Positions 18,936-27,884 of a DNA stretch of 64,000 nucleotides are shown piece by piece (position 1 is the first letter of the stretch; each line of letters begins with the position of its first letter). The notes below the pieces were generated by a model. The model was not told the DNA's origin. It worked only from the letters and a program-made list of their open reading frames with translations, and did not search any database. The translations under genes were made by a program, and so were the position numbers. The stretch is from JAWLFI01 sp964627995 (GTDB lineage Bacteria; Bacteroidota; Bacteroidia; Chitinophagales; Saprospiraceae): the NCBI GenBank assembly GCA_964627995.1, contig CAZVLN010000008.1, positions 8,538 through 72,537 on the forward strand, in the 5' to 3' direction.

Positions 18936-21797
18936 TTACGCATAGTCCTCAAGCGGAGGACAAGTGCACATTAAATTTCTATCACCGTAAGCATTATCCA
19001 CCCGCGCTACTTGCGTCCAAAACTTTTTACCTTCATGCAGATATGGCAGTGGATATGCCGCTGTTTGCCGACTGTATGGAAAATCCCAATCATCTGCTGT
19101 CAACCACTGAATACAATGTGGCGCATTGACTAAAGGATTAGATTCTGAAGGCCAATCGCCAGCTGCAATCTTATCAAGCTCTGCATGGATGCTCAGCATA
19201 GCCGCAATGAATCGATCTAATTCTTCTAAGCTCTCACTTTCTGTAGGTTCAATCATGATTGTTCCCGGTACCGGAAAGGACATAGTTGGCGCATGAAATC
19301 CGTAATCAATAAGTCGCTTGGCGATATCCTCTGCTCCTATATCAATAGCTTTGAATGGACGTAAATCTACAATAAATTCATGTGCACAATACCCGCCTTT
19401 CCCGGCATAAAGAATCTTATAATTCGATTCCAATTTGCTCTTTATATAATTTGCATTAAGAACGGCCGCCGCTGTAGATTTTTTCATGCCATTGGGACCC
19501 AACAATCGAATATAGGCATACGAAATGAGAAGTATAGATGGGCTTCCATAAGGTGCCGCAGATACCGGAATCCGCTTAACTTCTGCTCCGTCATCATAAC
19601 GATGGGTAGGTAGATACGGCGCTAGTTTTTTATTCACACAGATGGGACCCATTCCGGGGCCACCTCCACCATGCGGTATAGCAAAGGTTTTATGCAAATT
19701 TAAGTGACAAACATCAGCATCAATGTGTCCAGGACTGGTAAAACCCACTTGCGCATTCATATTGGCTCCATCCAAGTATAGTAAACCTCCATTTTCGTGA
19801 ACCAATTCGCAGATCTCCTTTATCTCTGTTTCGAAAACTCCATGTGTAGATGGATAGGTAATCATCATAGCAGCTAAACTATCTTTATACTTTTCCACTT
19901 TTTCCCGCACATCTTCAATATCAATATTACCGTTTTCATCGCACTGAACCACCACCACTTTCATTCCGGCCATTACTGCTGAAGCGGGGTTAGTTCCATG
20001 TGCCGACTCAGGTATTAAAGCGATGTTTCGATGAGAATTCCCTTGCTCTTTATGAAATTCCCGTATCGTCATTAGGCCGGCATATTCCCCCTGAGCTCCC
20101 GAATTGGGTTGAAAGGAGCAAGCGGAGAAGCCCGTTATATCGCTAAGGTAGTCTGCCAAATCATCAATGATCTGTTTGTAGCCCAGTCGTTGTTGTACGG
20201 GAGCGAAAGGATGAATCGAGGAAAACTCAGGCCATGATATAGGCATCAATTGGGTAGCTGCATTTAATTTCATGGTACAAGAACCTAACGAAATCATGGA
20301 GTGAGTAAGCGATAAATCTTTATTTTCAAGTTTTTTGATATATCGCATCATATCTGTTTCAGAGCGATACTGATGAAAAATTTCATGCTCCATGAAATCA
20401 GTTCTTCTTCGGGTATTTTCCCCGAGTTCTTCTGTTAGTGTTGGGTCAAAATTTGAGTCCGGTTCCATCTCACCGAATGCCTCTTTAAATACTTCTATAA
20501 TTTCCTCCACATCAGATGCACGGGTAGTTTCATCCAGGCTTATTCTTACGCCTTGAGCAGTGTACCAAAAATTCATCTGATGTGCTTCTGCTATTTTTCT
20601 TAAGGCGATAATATCTTCATGGCTCAGTTTTACCGTGATCGTATCAAAAACTGAAGTATTTATGACTTCAAATCCGGCGCCGAGTAATGCCGAAGCCAGA
20701 CGATAGGTCTGGGATCGTATGTTACGAGCAATAGCTTTGATACCTTCGGGACCGTGGTAAACCCCGTACATACTTGCCATAATAGCTAGCAAGGCCTGTG
20801 CTGTGCAAATATTGGATGTAGCTCGATCACGTTTGATATGCTGTTCGCGGGTCTGAAGAGCCATCCGAAAGGCAGGCCGCTCATCCCGATCAACAGAAAC
20901 ACCAATGATGCGTCCTGGAATTTGACGCTTAAACTTCTCACTAGTGGCAAAATAAGCAGCATGCGGTCCACCCGCTCCTAGAGGAACGCCAAACCGCTGG
21001 GTATTACCCACTACAACATCGGCTCCCCACTCTCCGGGTGGTCGAAGCAAACTCAAGCTCATCAAGTCAGCTGCTACAGCCACTCGAATTCCGGATTCAT
21101 GCCAAAGGGTGACTTTCGCCTCCCAATCTATAACTTCACCCTGCGCATTTGGGTATTGAATTAACACTCCAAAATATTCATCTGTGGTTTCCCACTCCAG
21201 TGCCTCTCCCCGAACGATTTCAATGCCTAATGGTTCTGCACGCGTTTCCAGCACATCCACTGTCTGAGGAAAAACATGTTTATCTACAAAAAACTTTTTT
21301 GCTGGGTTTTTCTTGCGCTTTTTATTCACGATACCTTGCAGCATGGTCATTGCCTCTGCGGCAGCTGTAGCCTCGTCCAATAAAGAAGCGTTGGCAAGTG
21401 GGAGGCCTGTCAAACTAGAAACCATGGTTTGAAAATTCAGCAAAGCCTCTAGTCTTCCTTGAGCTATTTCAGCCTGATATGGGGTATACTGCGTATACCA
21501 TCCTGGGTTCTCAAGAATATTGCGCTTGATTACAGAAGGGACATCTGTTCCATAGTAGCCCTGACCAATAAAGTTTTTAAATACCTTATTCTTTCTGGCG
21601 ATTTCCCGCATCATAGCCAGGAAGTCAGCCTCACTCAGTGCCTCTGGTGTTTGCAGCGGTTCGGACCTGACAATAGAATCCGGGACGACCTTATCCATTA
21701 AGTCTTCGAGGCTGTCACAATTCAATAATTGTAACATCGATTCTTGATCTGCTTCACTCAGGCCTATATGTCGACGAGAAAAATCAGCTTTTGCCAT
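18936..21797 (-). CDS. gcvP: Glycine dehydrogenase (decarboxylating), full-length P-protein
   Basis: A 953-residue P-protein of the glycine cleavage system. It decarboxylates glycine with PLP and passes the aminomethyl group to lipoylated GcvH. N- and C-terminal halves are fused in one chain, as in most Gram-negative bacteria. The N-terminal half begins with SRRHIGLSEADQESML and contains YTPYQAEIAQGRLEALLNFQTM. The C-terminal half contains HLNLHKTFAIPHGGGGPGMGP with the PLP lysine near residue 702. The length is normal and the sequence intact. Other gcv genes are not nearby. The near-match TATCTTCG lies at 21820-21827 on the minus strand. Confidence 0.96.
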   Translation of the reverse strand: MAKADFSRRHIGLSEADQESMLQLLNCDSLEDLMDKVVPDSIVRSEPLQTPEALSEADFLAMMREIARKNKVFKNFIGQGYYGTDVPSVIKRNILENPGWYTQYTPYQAEIAQGRLEALLNFQTMVSSLTGLPLANASLLDEATAAAEAMTMLQGIVNKKRKKNPAKKFFVDKHVFPQTVDVLETRAEPLGIEIVRGEALEWETTDEYFGVLIQYPNAQGEVIDWEAKVTLWHESGIRVAVAADLMSLSLLRPPGEWGADVVVGNTQRFGVPLGAGGPHAAYFATSEKFKRQIPGRIIGVSVDRDERPAFRMALQTREQHIKRDRATSNICTAQALLAIMASMYGVYHGPEGIKAIARNIRSQTYRLASALLGAGFEVINTSVFDTITVKLSHEDIIALRKIAEAHQMNFWYTAQGVRISLDETTRASDVEEIIEVFKEAFGEMEPDSNFDPTLTEELGENTRRRTDFMEHEIFHQYRSETDMMRYIKKLENKDLSLTHSMISLGSCTMKLNAATQLMPISWPEFSSIHPFAPVQQRLGYKQIIDDLADYLSDITGFSACSFQPNSGAQGEYAGLMTIREFHKEQGNSHRNIALIPESAHGTNPASAVMAGMKVVVVQCDENGNIDIEDVREKVEKYKDSLAAMMITYPSTHGVFETEIKEICELVHENGGLLYLDGANMNAQVGFTSPGHIDADVCHLNLHKTFAIPHGGGGPGMGPICVNKKLAPYLPTHRYDDGAEVKRIPVSAAPYGSPSILLISYAYIRLLGPNGMKKSTAAAVLNANYIKSKLESNYKILYAGKGGYCAHEFIVDLRPFKAIDIGAEDIAKRLIDYGFHAPTMSFPVPGTIMIEPTESESLEELDRFIAAMLSIHAELDKIAAGDWPSESNPLVNAPHCIQWLTADDWDFPYSRQTAAYPLPYLHEGKKFWTQVARVDNAYGDRNLMCTCPPLEDYA

Positions 21798-21949
21798 AAA
21801 AGTAGGAGTTTTAGTTTTGCGAAGATAGAGTAGGATAACACTAAAAAGTGGCTTTAGATGTCTTTTTTTCGCAAGATTTTCGAAAATTTAACTAAGAAAA
21901 CTGTTAGCTCCTTACTGAGCGATGTAATGCGCATGTTTGCGGCAGAAAA

Positions 21950-23251
21950 TTATCCTTTTAAATTAAAAATCGACTGCATTTCTTCGACAAGGTCCAATTT
22001 TTCCCAGGTAAATAACTCAACTTCTCTTGTTTCTACTTTATCACCGGCTCCCGTAAAAAAGGACTTCATTACTTTCTGCCCCGGTTCACGTCCCATATGG
22101 CCATAGGCCGCTGTCTCTATGTACATGGGTTGACGCAACTTCAAACGCTTTTCTATGGCATAGGGTCTCAAATCAAAGTTTGCCTTTAATTTTTCCGCTA
22201 TTTCACCATCACTCAAATTCACATGGGACTTACCGTATGTGTTTACATAAAGTCCGCATGGCTCAGCAACTCCTATAGCATAGGAAACCTGAACCAGCAC
22301 TTCATCCGCAACGCCCGCTGCCACAAGATTTTTCGCCAAATGTCGAGTAGCATAAGCAGCTGAGCGGTCTACTTTGGAGGGGTCTTTACCTGAAAAAGCA
22401 CCGCCGCCGTGTGCACCTTTACCTCCATAAGTGTCAACAATGATTTTTCTACCTGTAAGTCCCGAATCGCCATGTGGCCCTCCAATAATGAAAGCGCCCG
22501 TCGGATTTATAATATATTCGATATCATCGGTAAATAAAGCCTGAACATCTAATCCAAACTCAGCCATAACACGCGGCATAAGAATTGATTTAATATCGGA
22601 TGTTATTTGTTCCTGCATTTTTTTATGAGCGGCCTGAGTGGCTTGTTTTGAATCGTCCGCTGGTTTGACAAACTCATCATGCTGCGTGGATATAACGATG
22701 GTTTGAATCGCTTGTGGGCGCCCATCATCATCGTACATGATCGTCACTTGCGACTTGGAGTCCGGCCGCAAATACGTCATCTCGCTGCCTTCTTTTCGGA
22801 TGGCAGCGAGAATATGTAAGATTTTATGCGATAAATCCAGAGAGACCGGCATATAGTTTTTCGTTTCGTTTGTGGCGTACCCAAACATCATTCCCTGATC
22901 CCCTGCACCCTGCTCATCAGGTGATCCACGCTCTACTCCCATACTGATATCAGCAGATTGTTCATGAATAGCTGAAAGAATACCGCATGACTGAGCATCA
23001 AACTGATATTCACTTTTATTGTATCCAATTTGGTTAATAACATTGCGTACAATCTTCTGTAAATTCAAGTATGCGTTCGATTTGACTTCACCCGCCAGCA
23101 CCACTTGCCCCGAAGTCACCAATGTTTCGCAAGCTACCTTGGAATCGGGATCAAAAGCTAAAAAGTGATCGATGATCGCATCTGATATTTGATCTGCAAC
23201 TTTATCGGGATGGCCTTCAGATACAGATTCGGAAGTAAATAAATATGACAT
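21950..23251 (-). CDS. metK: S-adenosylmethionine synthetase
   Basis: A 433-residue enzyme making S-adenosylmethionine from methionine and ATP. Diagnostic motifs: SESVSEGHPDKVADQISDAI at the N-terminus, GAGDQGMMFGYA (methionine and ATP binding) and GGGAFSGKDPSKVDRSAAY (P-loop-like). It is somewhat longer than the 384-residue Escherichia coli enzyme because of extra residues in the middle, which I recall as usual in Bacteroidota. An exact -7 box is at 23269-23276. I see no SAM riboswitch in the short leader. Two copies of the intergenic repeat lie directly upstream. Confidence 0.97.
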   Translation of the reverse strand: MSYLFTSESVSEGHPDKVADQISDAIIDHFLAFDPDSKVACETLVTSGQVVLAGEVKSNAYLNLQKIVRNVINQIGYNKSEYQFDAQSCGILSAIHEQSADISMGVERGSPDEQGAGDQGMMFGYATNETKNYMPVSLDLSHKILHILAAIRKEGSEMTYLRPDSKSQVTIMYDDDGRPQAIQTIVISTQHDEFVKPADDSKQATQAAHKKMQEQITSDIKSILMPRVMAEFGLDVQALFTDDIEYIINPTGAFIIGGPHGDSGLTGRKIIVDTYGGKGAHGGGAFSGKDPSKVDRSAAYATRHLAKNLVAAGVADEVLVQVSYAIGVAEPCGLYVNTYGKSHVNLSDGEIAEKLKANFDLRPYAIEKRLKLRQPMYIETAAYGHMGREPGQKVMKSFFTGAGDKVETREVELFTWEKLDLVEEMQSIFNLKG

Positions 23252-23268
23252 ATCGCATTAAGTTTGTG

Positions 23269-23276
23269 CAAAAATA
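23269..23276 (-). promoter_or_regulatory. -7 box upstream of metK
   Basis: On the minus strand this reads TATTTTTG, an exact TAnnTTTG match 17 bases before the ATG. A TTTG lies 26 bases further upstream (23303-23306), somewhat far for a -33 element. Confidence 0.5.
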
Positions 23277-23345
23277 GAAAAGTTTCAGAAGTGAGCGCCA
23301 TTCAAATGTCATTAAGCGACCTTCCCAACTATCTTTTTTAAAGAC

Positions 23346-23475
23346 ATTTGGGCGTCCCCCCCAAAAGTTGGGGGGCGCTACGGTCGCCCACTATCGGCTA
23401 CCGGCGGGGCCGGCATCGCCCCTTTGCGATCGCTTGTCAGCGTTCACAAAGGGGCCGGGCTCCCATCGCTGACGC
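23346..23475 (-). repeat. GC-rich intergenic repeat, copy C1
   Basis: Minus strand: 5' box GCGTCAGCGATGGGAGC, middle GCCGATAGTGGGCGACC, terminal hairpin CCCCCC...GGGGGG and 3' end GGGACGCCCAAA. It is one of the more diverged copies. Together with C2 it forms a divergent pair whose 5' boxes face each other about 50 bases apart. Confidence 0.7.
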
Positions 23476-23526
23476 AAAGCTTTATTTATTTGCATTTCGA
23501 AGATGAAAGCCCTCAAGGTATTCGTT

Positions 23527-23670
23527 GCGCAAGGGATGGTAAGGGCCGCAAGCGATAGCTAGCGGGTCCGCAAGATCGCAGGGCGATCTGAAGGACGGAA
23601 CCCCTGCACAGCCCGACCCCGTGCGCCCGAAGCGAAGCCGAAGGGCTCACGGAGGATGCGCCCAAAAAAT
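23527..23670 (+). repeat. GC-rich intergenic repeat, copy C2
   Basis: It starts GCGCAAGGGATGGTAAGGG, has the middle box CTGCACAGCCCGACCCC, a hairpin pairing CCGTG and GCCC with GGGC and CACGG, and ends GGATGCGCCCAAAAAA. It stops 10 bases before the stop codon end of the convergent FAH gene. An inner stem GATCGC/GCGATC is also visible. Confidence 0.8.
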
Positions 23671-23680
23671 AATATAAAGG

Positions 23681-24286
23681 CTATTTTATGGCGCAGTTCA
23701 AAACATGATTCCCATTTAATGTCCCTTGCAGTTCATCTCCATTTTTTACAGGTCCTACTCCTGCGGGCGTCCCCGTGTAGATAAGGTCACCCTTTTGCAA
23801 GGTGAAATAACGAGAAAGGTAGGAGATAATCTCCGGCAAAGTGAACATCATATGGCGCGTATCCCCGTGCTGCACTTGCTGACCGTTTTTATTCAAAAAA
23901 AATTCGTGGTACTTAACTTCTGGGTCGAACGGCAGCCAATCGCCGATGGCGGCAGAATAATCAAAGGCCTTAGCAATTTCCCATGGCTGTCCTTTCTTCT
24001 TTATGTCAGACTGTATGTCGCGGGCCGTAAAATCAATACCCAAAGTCATTTTATCGATATAATCGAGGGCAAATTGAGATGAAATAGCTTTCCCGTGTTT
24101 GGCTATACGGAGCACCCACTCACACTCAAAATGAATATCCGAAGAGAAATCGGGAATATAAAACGGTTTCCCCTCTCTCAATAAGGCCGTAGACGGCTTC
24201 ATAAAAACGAGTGGCTGGTCCGGCTTCTCATTGTCCAGTTCTTCGATATGTGCCAGATAATTCCGGCCGATACAAAATATTTTCAT
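23681..24286 (-). CDS. Fumarylacetoacetate hydrolase family protein
   Basis: A 201-residue enzyme with the FAH fold. It begins MKIFCIGRNYLAHIEEL and contains VFMKPSTALL, the metal-binding glutamates in FECEWVLRI, and the family-typical GIDFTARDIQ and LIYTGTPAGVGPV near the C-terminus. The short length fits stand-alone FAHD1-like acylpyruvate hydrolases or oxaloacetate decarboxylases rather than tyrosine-pathway enzymes. The substrate cannot be fixed from sequence. No tyrosine or homoprotocatechuate degradation genes are nearby. It diverges from the DUF2723 gene. Confidence 0.9.
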   Translation of the reverse strand: MKIFCIGRNYLAHIEELDNEKPDQPLVFMKPSTALLREGKPFYIPDFSSDIHFECEWVLRIAKHGKAISSQFALDYIDKMTLGIDFTARDIQSDIKKKGQPWEIAKAFDYSAAIGDWLPFDPEVKYHEFFLNKNGQQVQHGDTRHMMFTLPEIISYLSRYFTLQKGDLIYTGTPAGVGPVKNGDELQGTLNGNHVLNCAIK

Positions 24287-24404
24287 GCAAATTGACTTTA
24301 TATATTCTAGACAAAAGTAAGGATTTGAAACCGATACGACTTAAGTCAGCTTCCGTCCTAATTAAGCGCAGTTAGTTTTCGATACGTAAACCAACAAATA
24401 ATTG

Positions 24405-24412
24405 TACTTTTG
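24405..24412 (+). promoter_or_regulatory. -7 box upstream of the DUF2723 gene
   Basis: TACTTTTG is an exact TAnnTTTG match 24 bases before the ATG at 24437. An in-frame TTG inside the box is therefore not the translation start. Confidence 0.5.
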
Positions 24413-24436
24413 CGTACATCAGATAAAAGATTATTT

Positions 24437-27436
24437 ATGAGTATTTTTCAACGGGCCTATCGGGCGTCGGGATGGATAGCATTTGGCATAGCCATGATCG
24501 TATATTTTTTCTCCGTAGAGCGGACTGGAAGTTTGTGGGATTGTGGTGAGTTTATATCAGCGGCTTATAAATTGCAAGTCGTGCACCCTCCAGGTGCCCC
24601 TCTTTATTTACTAATGGCCCGAATGTTTGCTTTTGTTGGCGATGTACTATTTGACGATCCTTCGAAAATTGGACACGCTGTGAATATATTTTCGGGTATG
24701 GCCACTGCATTTGCAGCAGCTTTTATAGCTTGGTCGACCACCCTGTTGAGTAAATTGGCTATGGTCGGGCGAACGGCCACACCAGACCGCGGTCAAAGTC
24801 TAGCTGTGGCTGGAGCGGGACTCGTTGCAGGTCTGACTAGCGCATTCGCCACTTCTGTTTGGTTTTCAGCAGTAGAAGGTGAGGTGTATGCTTTGTCCAC
24901 GTTTTTTACTGCGCTTACGATATGGAGTGCTATTCGCTGGTACAGTTTACCTAAAGATCCACAAAACGATAGATGGTTATTGTTTACTGTTTTTGCAGCA
25001 GCGCTATCGATCGGCGTTCACCTTTTAAGCTTACTTACCTTTCCAGCATTAGCTCTCTTTTACTACTATAAGAAATTTGAAAAACGAACATTGCTGGGAG
25101 GCTTGCTGGCCATGGGTGTAGGTGTAATTTTGATTGGCGTGATTCAGACCGTTGTCATTATCGGGATACCGAAGTTGTGGTTTTTCTTTGACCAGATCAT
25201 GGTAAACTCCTTCGGAACTGCACCCAACTTAGGCATCATTCCTACCGTTGTGGTCATTGCCGGAGTTATATATTTAGCCCTTCGATTTGCCCGTCAAACG
25301 CGCAGGCCTCTTCTGCATCAAGGGATTCTTGCCTTTATGTTTGCTATCATTGGTTATTCTACTATAGGTATGGTTGTGATACGATCTAATGCGAATCCAC
25401 CGATTAACATGAATCAGCCCAGTGATCCTTCACGCTTGATTCCCTACATAAATCGTGAGCAATATGGAGAAAGACCATTACTCTTCGGTCCTCATTATTT
25501 AGCTTCTCCTCAGCGGTACGACCGTGAAGACCGACTAGGACTCGTAGATGGCGAATATGTAAAAGTTTCGGAAAAAATTAGTCCGGTTTATCGCTCTCGG
25601 GATGAGATGTTTTTCCCACGTCTGGGACACATGGATGACCGGCGAAAACAATTGTATAACTATTGGCTGGACAGAGATCGGGGTAATCCGACAATGGCTG
25701 ATAATTTTGGCTTTTTCTTCCGCTATCAAATTGGATGGATGTATTATCGCTATTTCATGTGGAATTTTGTTGGTCGCCAGAATGGTGATCAAGGCTTTTT
25801 CCCCTGGGATAAGTCTAGTGGGCACTGGGAGTCTGGTATATCATTTGTAGATGAAGCCAGACTATATGAGAAAGATGAACTGCCCCCGTCCATGGCAAAC
25901 AATAAGGCACGTAATCATTACTACTTCTTGCCTTTAATCTTCGGTTTACTAGGCTTGTTTTGGCATTATAAACGAAGAAAAAAAGACTTTTTCACTCTAT
26001 TGGTTTTATTTATAGTCACGGGTTTGGGTATTATAGTATATTCTAATCAACCGCCCAATGAGCCTCGAGAGAGAGATTATGTGTTAGTGGGGTCTTTTAT
26101 GACGTTTGCAATGTGGATTGGAATGGCAGTTCCGCTGCTGTTTGAATGGATACGGGATAAAGCATCTATGCGTCCTGTTGTGGGAGCGCTTGCTGCCAGC
26201 ATTATAGTGCTAAGCGCCCCTGTCATTATGGGTGTAGAGAACTTTGATGATCACAGCAGACGGTGGGTTACCGGAGCTCGAGATTATGCAAATAATTATT
26301 TAGAGTCTCTGGAACAGGATGCTATTATTTTTACTTATGGAGATAATGACACCTATCCCCTATGGTATGCACAGGAGGTTGAAAATATTCGCCCCGATGT
26401 ACGAATCATAAATCTAAGTCTCATTGCGGTTGACTGGTACATCAATCAAATGCGGCGCAAAGTAAACGAGTCTGCTCCCATTGAAATGACATTGAGTGCT
26501 GAGGGTATCCGGGGAGATCAGCTCAATGCAGTAGCCATAAATTCCAGCCTAAATCAGCGATTTGAAGTTCGCGACGTGTTACGTCTTTTGGATGAGTCAC
26601 CGGATTTAGCTCGGAGTGGTCGCATTCCAAATAAGTTTTCTATCAACATTGATGCTAAAAAGGCGAAAGAGTCGCAGTGGGTAGATCCAAAGCTGACAGA
26701 TCGCATTGTAGATCAGGTGCCTATTACTATCAATGGCGGTATGATTACAAAAGATGATTTAGCCATTCTAGATATTCTTAGTAGTAATATGTATGATCGT
26801 CCCATTTACTTCGCGTCAACCGTCCAATCGTCCAAACTTCTGGGCTTACATGATTACATGCAGCTCGAAGGCTTAGCTTTGCGTTTCATTCCAGTTAAGA
26901 CAAGCTCAGATAAAAGCATGGGCATATACGGTTCAGGACGTGTGGCAGCTGATAAGATTTTAAAGCGCATGCGGGAAGAATTCCAATGGGGAGGTTTTGA
27001 CAAATACGATTTGTTTGTCGATGAGAGTTATAATGCAGCCGTTCAGGCACACCGAATGGCGATGATGCGCTCATTGCAAACTTTCTTGAATAATAACGAA
27101 AATAGTAAGGCAGAAGAGATTTGCGACATTTATTTTAAAGCCTTTCCCAACATGAACTTCCCTTTCATATCGCACCAGGTAAATTCGTTTATAAATGGTT
27201 ATTTACAAGCCGGTGCTAAAGAGAAAGCGAAAGAGAAACTGGAAGTCCTGGTTAATCAGGTGCAGGAGCACATGGAGTTTTACAATTCTATTTCAAGTGA
27301 AGTGCGAAGTAGCAGTTTCTCAAGAAATTACCAGATGGCTCAGCGAACCGCGCGTGAAGCTTTATCTTTAGCGCGCGAGGTTGGTGAAGAGTATGGGCAA
27401 GAGAAACAAGAACAATTAGCTCCTTACATCCAATAA
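24437..27436 (+). CDS. DUF2723 family membrane protein (glycosyltransferase-like)
   Basis: A 999-residue inner-membrane protein. The first 330 residues contain about eight hydrophobic segments and the DUF2723 signature WDCGEFISAAYKLQVVHPPG with the acidic residues typical of GT-C (protein O-mannosyltransferase-like) enzymes. A second group of helices lies at about 490-620 and the last 370 residues are soluble. DUF2723 proteins are common in Bacteroidota and thought to move sugars from lipid carriers to proteins or glycans in the periplasm; the acceptor here is unknown. The soluble part contains IIFTYGDNDTYPLWYAQEV, conserved in the family. The start is chosen at the ATG downstream of the -7 box. 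rpiB follows after 14 bases. Confidence 0.85.
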   Translation: MSIFQRAYRASGWIAFGIAMIVYFFSVERTGSLWDCGEFISAAYKLQVVHPPGAPLYLLMARMFAFVGDVLFDDPSKIGHAVNIFSGMATAFAAAFIAWSTTLLSKLAMVGRTATPDRGQSLAVAGAGLVAGLTSAFATSVWFSAVEGEVYALSTFFTALTIWSAIRWYSLPKDPQNDRWLLFTVFAAALSIGVHLLSLLTFPALALFYYYKKFEKRTLLGGLLAMGVGVILIGVIQTVVIIGIPKLWFFFDQIMVNSFGTAPNLGIIPTVVVIAGVIYLALRFARQTRRPLLHQGILAFMFAIIGYSTIGMVVIRSNANPPINMNQPSDPSRLIPYINREQYGERPLLFGPHYLASPQRYDREDRLGLVDGEYVKVSEKISPVYRSRDEMFFPRLGHMDDRRKQLYNYWLDRDRGNPTMADNFGFFFRYQIGWMYYRYFMWNFVGRQNGDQGFFPWDKSSGHWESGISFVDEARLYEKDELPPSMANNKARNHYYFLPLIFGLLGLFWHYKRRKKDFFTLLVLFIVTGLGIIVYSNQPPNEPRERDYVLVGSFMTFAMWIGMAVPLLFEWIRDKASMRPVVGALAASIIVLSAPVIMGVENFDDHSRRWVTGARDYANNYLESLEQDAIIFTYGDNDTYPLWYAQEVENIRPDVRIINLSLIAVDWYINQMRRKVNESAPIEMTLSAEGIRGDQLNAVAINSSLNQRFEVRDVLRLLDESPDLARSGRIPNKFSINIDAKKAKESQWVDPKLTDRIVDQVPITINGGMITKDDLAILDILSSNMYDRPIYFASTVQSSKLLGLHDYMQLEGLALRFIPVKTSSDKSMGIYGSGRVAADKILKRMREEFQWGGFDKYDLFVDESYNAAVQAHRMAMMRSLQTFLNNNENSKAEEICDIYFKAFPNMNFPFISHQVNSFINGYLQAGAKEKAKEKLEVLVNQVQEHMEFYNSISSEVRSSSFSRNYQMAQRTAREALSLAREVGEEYGQEKQEQLAPYIQ

Positions 27437-27450
27437 AACGAACAATTAAA

Positions 27451-27876
27451 ATGAAAAAGTTAGCGATAGGTTCTGATCACGCGGGTTATGCATTGAAACA
27501 AGAATTGAAAACTAGTGGCTTACTAGAGGGTTATGAAGTTGTAGATTTTGGCACTGACTCTGAAGATTCGACAGATTATCCCGACTTTGCTCATCCCACG
27601 GCTCAAGCTGTAGAGGACGGTGAATGCGAATTAGGGATTTTAGTTTGTGGAAGTGGAAATGGAGTTGCGATGGCAGCCAACAAGCATCAAGGAATTCGAG
27701 CCGCTCTTTGTTGGAATGAAGAGCTAGCTGCGCTAGGCCGACAGCACAATGATGCTAATATACTCTGCCTTCCCTCACGTTTCATAGCGACCGATCTGGC
27801 AAAAAAAATCGTTTCTTCGTTTTTATCCGCTGATTTTGAAGGAGGGCGTCATCAAAGACGCGTCAATAAAATTTAA
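27451..27876 (+). CDS. rpiB: Ribose 5-phosphate isomerase B
   Basis: A 141-residue RpiB interconverting ribose 5-phosphate and ribulose 5-phosphate in the pentose phosphate pathway. It shows GSDHAGYALK at the start, the catalytic Cys66 in LVCGSGNG, and ANKHQGIRAALCWN, all characteristic of the RpiB/LacAB family. The length is normal. It follows the DUF2723 gene by 14 bases and precedes the M28 peptidase gene by 8 bases, so the three are likely one transcript. Confidence 0.95.
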   Translation: MKKLAIGSDHAGYALKQELKTSGLLEGYEVVDFGTDSEDSTDYPDFAHPTAQAVEDGECELGILVCGSGNGVAMAANKHQGIRAALCWNEELAALGRQHNDANILCLPSRFIATDLAKKIVSSFLSADFEGGRHQRRVNKI

Positions 27877-27884
27877 AGGAATTT

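Noticed and set aside
23252..23345. Possible SAM riboswitch in the metK leader
   Set aside because: The promoter box lies only 17 bases before the start codon, leaving no room for a riboswitch, and no SAM-I or SAM-II pattern was seen.
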